Source of the DNA: Coptis chinensis
Taxonomy: Eukaryota; Streptophyta; Magnoliopsida; Ranunculales; Ranunculaceae
Direction: 5' to 3'
Length of the DNA: 64,000 nucleotides
Assembly (NCBI GenBank): GCA_015680905.1
Contig: CM027381.1
Coordinates: forward strand, 68,933,501-68,997,500
Shown here in pieces: positions 56,756 to 64,000 of this stretch. The notes beneath the pieces were generated by a model. It made no database searches and was not told where the DNA came from. It saw only the letters and a program-made list of their open reading frames with translations. The number at the start of each line of letters is the position of its first letter. Position 1 is the first letter of the stretch. The translations under genes and the position numbers were made by a program.

Positions 56756-56995
56756 AGCCTCAAGCACGACCTCCAAGACTTAGTGGAGGAAGGCAAATTG
56801 AAAGAGTTCCTACCAGAAAGCGACTTAAGGCACAAGGTGGATGCCAAATGACACAGAAGCAGGAGCCGCAGCAACGAACGACCTGCCAACAATAGAAGCA
56901 GGAGCCGAACGACCCGACGATCTAAGTCACCAGGTCGGTCGAGGCACAACAGGAGACAGCACTCCTCCGACCATGATGAGGAAAAGGTAATCAAC

Positions 56996-57583
56996 ATGAT
57001 TACAGACACCTCTAATGACGAAACCTCAAGTCATGAAAAGCGCCGACGAGTTGGAGCGCTTCAAGAAATCTATCACCTCTCTCACAAAGCTGAGGTGATC
57101 AATCCCACCAACCCTCAAACAATAACAGCAATTTCATTCACTGAAGAGGATCTAGACAAGGTGTGCCTACCCCATAATGATGCCCTGGTAGTGCACGTCA
57201 AAATCAACGGGTGGACAGTCAAAAGAGTCCTCATCGATCCAGGCAGCTCGTGCGACATACTTTTCTATCAAACTTACAAGGACATGTACCTGCCAGACTC
57301 GGTGGTGATAGAGTCAAATGCACCACTCTATGGGTTCAACGGAGATCGCACAGATGCCATCGGAGACGTTATCCTACCAGTCTCCATTGGCGATAAGGAA
57401 GACATGGTCAAAACTTCAACACGTTTCAGTGTGATCGATGTCAAGTCATCCTACACTGCCATCCTAGGACGCCGATGGATTCACAAGATCCAAGCAATTC
57501 CATCAACCTTACACCAGGTCTTGCGATTTCCCGGTCCCCGAGGCATCATAGAGCTCAGAAGCAACCAACTAGAAGCTCACTGA
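56996..57583 (+). pseudogene. Tat protease region
   Basis: The open frame contains VKINGWTVKRVLIDPGSSCD, with the retroviral-type aspartic protease site as DPGSS in place of DTGSS or DSGSS. ILGRRWIHKIQAIPSTLHQV follows, which is common at the end of the protease in Tat polyproteins. A Pro in the middle of the active-site triad makes activity unlikely. Confidence 0.85.
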
Positions 57584-57759
57584 TGTAATCACATCAGCAC
57601 AACGACCTTACCCAAGCCTCAACTCGTCGAACACAAAGACGTCCCAAAGAAGCAAGATCCTCAAGCATCTAGCCCTCCAACAGCTGCAGCAGACAAGCTC
57701 AAAAAGAAACAAGCTCAAATAGAACCAGGAGAAAAAGTCAATCTAGGCACAGATGATGA

Positions 57760-59220
57760 CCCAAAGTTTGTTTATGTAGGGCCTGATTTAGACCCCAAGC
57801 TCAAGGAGCAACTTGTCAAATTTCTATCTCTCAATAAAGATGTTTTTGTTTAGTCGTATATCGATATGCCAGGAATCGACCCTTAGGTCGCTTGCCACAA
57901 GTTAAATGTAGATCCAACCGTCAAGACTATCAAACAACGACCTAGAAAACTAGCACTCAAATTTCAAAAAGCTATCAATGAAGAGATAGAAAAGCTCAAG
58001 AATGTTGGATTCATCAGAGAAGTCGAGTACCCGACCTGGCTAGCCAACATTGTAGCCGTTTCAAATAAGAACAGTCAGGTACGACTTTGCATAGACTTCA
58101 CCAATGTCAACAAGCATTGTCCAAAAGACAGCTTCCGCCTACTAAGGATCGACATACTAGTAGATTAAACGTGCGGCCATGAGATTTTATCATTTATGGA
58201 TGCATACAGTGGATACAACCAAATACCGCTTGTAGAAGAGGACTAGGAAAAGACATCCTTCGTAACCGAGCAAGGAACATTCTGTTACAACATCCTACCA
58301 TTCGGCTTGAAGAACATCGGTGGGACCTACCAAAGACTGGTCACCAAAATATTCAAAGACTTGCTAGGAGACACTATGGAGGTCTACATAGACGATATGG
58401 TGGTCAAAAGCGAAAAGGCGAGTGATCACATCTCCCACCTACAAGAAGCCTTTGAACGACTTCTCTAAAACAAGATGAAGCTCAACCCAGCAAAATGCGT
58501 ATTCGGAGTAGCCTCGGAAAAATTCTTAGGTTACCTCGTTTCACAAAGGCGCATTGAAGCAAATCCAGAACAAATACGAGCTCTCCTTGAAATGTCAGCA
58601 CCAACTACAAAGCAGCAAATTCACAAGTTATCAGGCATGGTTTAAGCACTCAACTGATTCATTTCACGAGCATCTGACAAATGCAGACAATTCCTACAAA
58701 TACTCAAAAAAGGTGCAACATTCACATGGACAGACGAATGCCACAAAGCCTTCCCCAACCTGAAAGCTTACTTATCAACGCTGCCCGTCCTGTCTAAGCC
58801 AGAGGAAGGAGAAACACTGGGGCTTTACCTTACAACAACTGACTTTGCAATCAGCTTAGTTCTTTTTCGCGAACACGAAGGAGTCAAAAAGCCTATCTAC
58901 TTCACTAGAAAGACGTTGGCAGATTCAGAAAAGCACTATTCTCCGATGGAGAAAGCGATACTTTCTTTACTCTACTCAGCTCGGAAGTTCTGACCTTACT
59001 TCCAATCTCACAACATTAAGGTCATCACCGATGTACCCATCAAGCAAGTATTGAGTTCCAACAACAAAACTGCTCGAATAGCCAAGTGGGCTGAAGAGCT
59101 CGGAGAGCACCACATAGAGTTTGTTCCCAGAACGTCTCACAAAGGACAGGTCGTTGTTGATTTTCTTGCAGACTTCTTCGTCAAAGACATCAACTGGGAA
59201 CCCGAGCCAATCACTTCACT
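57760..59220 (+). pseudogene. Tat reverse transcriptase and first RNase H, broken
   Basis: RT reads CHKLNVDPTVKTIKQRPRKL near 57896, CIDFTNVNKHCPKDSFRLLR near 58090, FMDAYSGYNQIPLVEED near 58195 and the catalytic YIDDMVVKSEKASDH near 58387. Stops (near 57852, 58167, 58243, 58467) break it. RNase H-like sequence follows: KKPIYFTRKTLADSEKHYSP near 58890 and VITDVPIKQVLSSNNKTARI near 59020, with HKGQVVVDFLADF near 59140. Confidence 0.88.
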
Positions 59221-59229
59221 CCATCAACC

Positions 59230-59650
59230 AGCCACCCCAGACACATGGCACATCTACGTAGATGGAGCGTACAACAACAACGGCAGTAGACTGGAGGCTG
59301 TGTTAACTTCACCAGAAGGCACCCAGCTACAAAAATCAATCAAGATCAATTTCGCAATGTCCAACAATGAAGCAGAGTACGAAGCATTGATCACAGGCCT
59401 CCGCATGGCACAACAGCTACAAGTCCCAAAGTTTAAAGCTTACAGCGACTCCCAGCTAATCGTCAAGCAGATCACCAAAGAATATGTCACGAATGGAGCA
59501 AACCTGGCAAAGTACGCTCAGGTCGTCAATGACCTTATCAGATCGTTCACAACATTCTCATTGGAGCATATTCCCAGGGAAGATAATAGGCATGCAGACA
59601 GTCTAGCTTTCTTAGCATCAAAGACACAAGAGGTTTGCCCCAGCACAGTC
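59230..59650 (+). pseudogene. Second (archaeal-type) RNase H of the Tat element
   Basis: TWHIYVDGAYNNNGSRLEAV starts at about 59244. MSNNEAEYEALITGLRMAQQ, AYSDSQLIVKQITKEYVTNG and EDNRHADSLAFLAS follow. Asp, Glu, Asp and Asp of the catalytic site are all kept. In Tat elements this extra domain was gained alongside the original RNase H. Confidence 0.9.
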
Positions 59651-59849
59651 TACAATGACATCCTAGAAAGACCCGAATACCAGAAAGAATGTGTCAACAG
59701 CCTCACTGACTTTCAGCCCTCATCCGAAGAAGAAATCACTCAATCTTGGATAGGCCCATTCCTGAAGTACATTTCACAGGGTGAGCTCCCGGTAGAGGCA
59801 AAAGAATGCTCGTGCAATACAATTCTGAGCCCCAAGATACACAGTAATC

Positions 59850-60219
59850 AACGGACGATTGTTCTGCAAATCTGCAGGAGGACCCCACCTAAGGTGCATA
59901 ACTCCGCACGAAGGCCAACACATTTTCAACGAAATCCACAAAGGTGAATGTGGCAACCATGTAGGGGCAAGATCTCTGGCATATAAAGCAATAGCCCAAG
60001 GGTATTACTGGCCAAGCATGCATATCAAGGCAAAAAGGTACGTTCTTAAATGCTACCAATGTCAAACATTTGGCCACAACCACCTAAGACCAGCAAGGGA
60101 ATTGATCAATATTGCCAGCTCATGGCCTTTCCACATGTGGGGGATAGACATCATAGGACCATTCATCCCACAAAAGAAAACAGGGCTCAAATATGTCCTA
60201 GCAGCCACAGATTACTTCA
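59850..60219 (+). pseudogene. Tat integrase, N-terminal part, cut off by insertion
   Basis: It reads AGGPHLRCITPHEGQHIFNE and the HHCC zinc domain with HVGARSLAYKAIAQGYYWPS and VLKCYQCQTFGH. The core follows: HMWGIDIIGPFIPQKKTG (first Asp) and YVLAATDYF. At 60220 an LTR begins and the remaining core and chromatin-binding part are missing. Confidence 0.92.
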
Positions 60220-61633
60220 TGATAAGAGTCCAAAACTATAGTTTTAACCCCTTAATAATAATGTTTTTAGACCAATTATGCGAGTAATAAATAAGAGTTA
60301 ATAATAATTACGTGCTTTTATGTATTTCAGGCATGGAACTCAATTATATACAGAAATATGCCACTTTGGCGATATAAAGAAGCAAAGGGTTGGTTGCTAA
60401 GAAGTTCTGGGATTAAAGGCCAAGACGGGCAGAAACAGCACACAAAAGTCAGCAAAACTTCTGAAGATCGTATCTTTGGACTCATGCCTCAGAATTGGGC
60501 GTACCTTATGTCAAAACGACCGGATCGGAAAGAGCTTTCCAATGGTCCAAACCTTTACCCAATCAAAGGAGCAGAAGTAGACGAAAAGCATATTGAAGTT
60601 AAAGCCAGCTGAAAAGGGCCTTGTGGACTGAAGAAATTGGGCTTTGGGCTCGATTTTCCGGCCCAAAACATGGACCCTCAGCCCATGCACGAAAATGTGG
60701 ATCTGGTCTCCTCTATTTCCACACACAAGACTTAGCTCTTAAGTATTAATTAGCTTAGGTTAGAAAGTAGCCATTATAGTAGCCATTAAACCTTAGTTCT
60801 AGATCTAGTTTTGAGAATTTTAATTAGTTTATTAATTAGTTTTCATTCCTTGTTTTAAATTAAATATTGAATCATTGTTTATCATTCATTAGATAAATAA
60901 AATAGTTAGTTCTTGTTAAATTCGATTTTGTTATTTAAAATTGTTATTTAGATCTAAATTCAGTTATTAGTTGTTATTCATTTCTTAGTTGTCTAATTTA
61001 GTTTTGAATTATTGATTAGAATCTTTATATTCATAAAGTTAGAATCTTTATATTATGTCGTATTCAATTTCAATTGGAAATGATAGTTTGATGAATCAAG
61101 GCTAAACCTCTATTAGAGGGGTTTGATGAAAACTTGATTATGTAGCGTAGAAACGTTGTAAGAGTCTATTCCACTCTAGAAGGTAGTTGATTCGCTATGA
61201 GAATGGGTGGACTTCCTCACATGCTAGTTATAAATTGGTAGAGATGCCATGTATAATTAGGGATTAGAACGACCAATCCTTACCGTAAGAAGGTAAGAAT
61301 TGGATTACAACAATCTGTGCTAGTTTCTTAAGTTGGATTCAAGGTGGATTCAATTCCCCCCTAATTCTTATTCTAGATTCAAACCTTAGTATTCCGTAGC
61401 ATTTCGTAGTATAATTCGTAATTCTCTCATTGACTTTGGTAGGATTGATAGTCGTAGGAAACTTGAATGCTAAAGAACTAGGAGTGGAACGAATCTTCTA
61501 TTCCAACTCTACTTCAATAGTATCGAGAGTAGAAATCTTTGATAAGTCTAGTATAAGTTCAGTTTGTAGTTTTACTTTCGTTTAGAGCCTCATCGCTTTA
61601 TTCATTAGTAAAACTATCATTTTACGTTTATCA
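60220..61633 (+). repeat. 5' LTR of the third gypsy element
   Basis: It starts TGATAAGAGTCCAAAAC and ends TTTACGTTTATCA (TG...CA), 1414 bp. The start is like the solo LTR at 32553-34066 and the Athila LTR. Confidence 0.83.
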
Positions 61634-61655
61634 AATGACGCCGCTACTATCTTAG
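61634..61655 (+). promoter_or_regulatory. Primer binding site of the third gypsy element
   Basis: AATGACGCCGCTACTATC follows the LTR. It matches the Athila site TGGCGCCGCTGCCG with changes, so it is probably a mutated form. Confidence 0.6.
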
Positions 61656-61839
61656 TCTCGTTCAAGACAAGAATTCAATTGCTTGAATTCAAAGGGGCAA
61701 TCCCCCATTCTCTACCCACCCACCCTTTTTATTTTTCTTTCTTTTTTCTCATATTTTCGTTATTGTTCACTGTTTTAAGCACAGAGCGCGCACGCCCTCC
61801 CTTGTGTCTGCGGAATCACAGCGAATAATACCGTGGTAA

Positions 61840-62458
61840 AGGTATTTTTAAATTTACTAAAATTCTGAAAATTTTCAGGTATAATATTTAAGGTGTTATT
61901 GATTTACTGGAATATTTTCAGAATTGTCCTACTTGTTTTACCTTATGAACAAATACGATCTTTACAGTCCTGCATTTCAGTTTTCAAACCGTAAGTTCTT
62001 GAAAAACAGACGAGTAAGGTTACTTAGGTAGTTCTAAAAAAATTAAACTTTTTACAGGAATATCTATCCTAAGTCATGAGTTTTTAGTAAAATTTTGATG
62101 AGTTTTTTATTTGTTTTGACCTCCTAACTAGTGGAGTGTTTTCAGTGTGTTTCTGCAGTTTTGCAAACACTTAATTTCTGGAACAACAGCCGATAAGGAG
62201 GGTTTGTAGAATCCAATTGCTCAAATATTTTTACAGGAATACCCATGACCTGTCAGGGGAGTCTCCAGTAAAATTTTGGAGATTTTTGTCTCTGTTTTGA
62301 TTGGTTAACCATTCAGTTGTTTGTATTGTGTCTGAAAACTATTTCACAAACTTTGAAGGGCAGTAGAAGGACTTTCATATCTCCGATTGATCTGAAACTT
62401 TAGAGACTACTTGATAGATGTCTTAGCAAACTACTGTAAAAATTTCAAATTTTTTGGA
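61840..62458 (+). repeat. Leader tandem array of ~175-bp diverged units
   Basis: TTTTACAGGAATATC/TACCC, followed by AGTAAAATTTTG..GA and TTTGTTTTGAC/ATT-like blocks, recurs near 62050 and 62230. TTTTGCAAACACTT and TTTCACAAACTTTG show the same order near 62160 and 62340. Two to three units are visible. Confidence 0.7.
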
Positions 62459-62660
62459 GAGCGCGACCCGCGCCCATAAGGCAAAGATTGAGCGCAACCT
62501 GCGCTCAAAACACTGTAAACTCGAGTTCCACCTGAGCGCGACCCGCACCCTTCACAGGCAAATTTTGAGTGCCCCCCGCGCTCAACTCACTGAAAATTTC
62601 CTTAGGCACGAGCGCGACCTGCCCCCTTCACAGGAAATATCTAAGGGCACCCTGAGCCCT
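62459..62660 (+). repeat. GC-rich interrupted-palindrome repeats in the leader
   Basis: GAGCGCGACCCGCGCCC, GAGCGCAACCTGCGCTC, GAGCGCGACCCGCACCC, GAGTGCCCCCCGCGCTC and GAGCGCGACCTGCCCCC lie 31-46 bases apart. The ideal form is GAGCGC-GACCC-GCGCTC, also found in the copia LTR. Confidence 0.88.
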
Positions 62661-62955
62661 CTTATGGAGCAGCCCGATTTTCACAGGTCAGTCCAAACTT
62701 CTATTTCTTCAAGTTATTTGGTGTTTCTAACTTCTTCAATACACTGAGATTGCGTATACAAGACGTTATTCATACGCGTAGCAAGGAGGCATTCAGGTAC
62801 TCTTTCCACTCCTCGCCTCTTCTGTCAGAGGAGTTTCAATTCTAGTATAATCAGACTTGTTTATCGTAAACGTCAACGTATATCCCTATCTAGAAATTTA
62901 TAGTTAGAGTTTTGTTTGCATGTTAATTGTCCTATAATATATTTGTAAAACCAAT

Positions 62956-63978
62956 ATGGCATATCAATATGTAGACGAACAATCATGTGATTCTTATGCA
63001 AACCTTTCACCATGTTCATGCTGTAGTAGTCCTTACCATTGGGCTTCTCATTGCCCATCATATCAAGAGCAATCATGTAATTATTATGAAAACCCTTCAC
63101 TATGTTTATGTTGTGGTAGTCCTGACCATTGGGCTTCTCATTGCCCATCATATCAAGAGTTTGAGCCTACTATAGGATATAATAATAATTATGAACCTCA
63201 ATTTTCAAATTTTTATAGTGACCCATACAATCAAGAGTTTTCTAGTCATCCAAACCATATAGGGAGTCAACCAGTGTTGTCTACTTCTAGTTCCGTGATG
63301 AGTGTGTACAACGAACCAAACACTTTTCCGTGCACAATTTGTTCAGATCCAAACCACACCACTCATTCATGTCCCATATTTATTCAGCCTCAACCTAACC
63401 CATCACAGTACGAGATCAACCAGAGTTACTCCAACACCAATAACTGTGACTGTCACACACCATACCAGCCAGGTCCTTCCACCATGCCAGAAATCACCCA
63501 CCCATCTAGTTCACCACCCTTCCCAGACCAAATTTCTCAAACTATGCTTCAGAACCTAACTATACTTCAGAACATAGCCCAGATGATTTCCATGATCTCC
63601 TCACCTAACAAAGAACTTTCAACCTTGTCAGAGATCGACACACAACTAGAACAACCTATTCTCATAACCACACCATTCGACCTAGTTAAGACCTACCCTG
63701 AATTTCATGAATCATTACCTTCCCATGACCCTCCCATTAACTATTATGTTGATTCCACACCCCACCTGGATGAGGAAATTCTTGAAGACGACTCTTTAGG
63801 ACATGTGTTGGATGACCACTCCAAATTGAGAGATGCCACTGAGGAACCTCCCATTGATCCATCTGAAGATGAATATAAGGATGACACATTAAAAGATATT
63901 TATAAAGATGTGACGAAGGAAGAATTTGATAACTATTGGCATTCTCTTAATATGGACCCTCCTGTTGAGCATGTCTAG
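62956..63978 (+). CDS. Retroelement protein with three CCHC zinc knuckles (340 aa)
   Basis: The open frame is intact. Three C-x2-C-x4-H-x4-C knuckles lie near the N-terminus: CSCCSSPYHWASHC (about 20-33), CLCCGSPDHWASHC (about 53-66) and CTICSDPNHTTHSC (about 124-137). The first two are part of a 33-residue duplication (SCDSYANLSPC and SCNYYENPSLC around them). A P/S/Q/N-rich middle and a strongly acidic C-terminus (about 265-330, e.g. PSEDEYKDDTLKDIYKDVTK) follow. I see no gag capsid core, so this may be a separate leader-proximal protein or a gag with an unusual layout. Such knuckles bind RNA or single-stranded DNA. The start at 62956 is the first ATG after the leader repeats. It stops at 63978, 22 bases before the window end. 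Confidence 0.7.
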   Translation: MAYQYVDEQSCDSYANLSPCSCCSSPYHWASHCPSYQEQSCNYYENPSLCLCCGSPDHWASHCPSYQEFEPTIGYNNNYEPQFSNFYSDPYNQEFSSHPNHIGSQPVLSTSSSVMSVYNEPNTFPCTICSDPNHTTHSCPIFIQPQPNPSQYEINQSYSNTNNCDCHTPYQPGPSTMPEITHPSSSPPFPDQISQTMLQNLTILQNIAQMISMISSPNKELSTLSEIDTQLEQPILITTPFDLVKTYPEFHESLPSHDPPINYYVDSTPHLDEEILEDDSLGHVLDDHSKLRDATEEPPIDPSEDEYKDDTLKDIYKDVTKEEFDNYWHSLNMDPPVEHV

Positions 63979-64000
63979 GTCTTTCAGTTTGCTAACTGCA

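Larger units (their letters stand above)
55100..60219 (+). mobile_element. Ty3/gypsy element of the Tat lineage, truncated by a nested insertion
   Basis: A 5' LTR-like region, primer site, gag, protease, RT, RNase H, a second RNase H and integrase occur in order on the plus strand. The second, archaeal-type RNase H between the first one and integrase marks the Tat group. The integrase stops after the second catalytic Asp at 60219, where another LTR element begins. No 3' LTR is in the window. Several stops and frame changes show it is dead. Confidence 0.9.
60220..64000 (+). mobile_element. Third gypsy element (TGATAAG family), runs off the window
   Basis: An LTR (60220-61633) is followed by a primer-site-like TGACGCCG, a 1.3-kb leader and an open frame at 62956. 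The element sits inside the Tat integrase. The expected left target duplication is CTTCA (60215-60219); its partner lies outside the window. Confidence 0.85.

Noticed and set aside
1-64000. tRNA, rRNA, CRISPR array or bacterial-type operon
   Set aside because: No cloverleaf, ribosomal or regular spacer-repeat structure was seen. Introns and plant transposons rule out a prokaryotic origin.

Overview
This window is nuclear DNA of a flowering plant, most likely a eudicot: split genes with GT-AG introns, plant-only families (STRUBBELIG, PMEI-pectinesterase, PLS-type PPR, plant mobile domain) and layered Ty3/gypsy, Ty1/copia, CACTA, Mutator-like and hAT elements. The species cannot be fixed from the sequence. 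Only four genes look intact: a small secreted cysteine-rich protein (25.9-26.9 kb, +), a pectinesterase with inhibitor domain (27.4-29.4 kb, -), the general transcription factor subunit TAF13 (51.1-52.2 kb, +) and an intronless PPR protein (52.6-54.1 kb, -). Nearly everything else is transposons, their remains, or gene fragments they carry.

Left part (1-22.4 kb). Exon remnants of a STRUBBELIG-family receptor and of an auxilin-like clathrin-uncoating protein lie in the same orientation as a Ulp1-type protease and a CACTA 3' end at 14,552. An Athila-lineage gypsy element (1,864-13,499, target duplication CATAC) split them. After a degenerate stretch come two exons of a TPR co-chaperone-like gene and a complete but decayed copia element (17,536-22,401, target duplication CAAAT).

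Middle (22.4-32.4 kb). This is the quieter genic part. It holds the secreted-protein gene and the pectinesterase, an inverted pair of MITE-like repeats (one inside the pectinesterase intron), and a 695-bp hAT MITE with an 8-bp target duplication.

Core (32.4-50.2 kb). A decayed Mutator-like transposase fused to an OTU cysteine protease (+) faces a plant-mobile-domain (PMD) gene (-). Clusters of a GGTCGTTTG motif lie outside and between them, and an mTERF gene fragment lies at the right edge. The PMD gene can be read through three layers of insertion. A 3.9-kb non-autonomous CACTA sits ten codons into its reading frame. A 3.3-kb solo LTR sits in a C-terminal exon. A 429-bp hAT MITE sits inside that LTR. 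Each of the three has its own target duplication. The core may be one multigene Mutator-like element, but its outer termini could not be identified.

Right part (50.2-64 kb). TAF13 and PPR are convergent neighbours. Next is a Tat-lineage gypsy element with a second RNase H, cut in its integrase by a third gypsy element whose LTR starts TGATAAG. That element runs off the window. It carries a tandemly repeated leader, an interrupted palindrome (GAGCGC-GACCC-GCGCTC type) also found in the copia LTR, and an open frame with three CCHC zinc knuckles.
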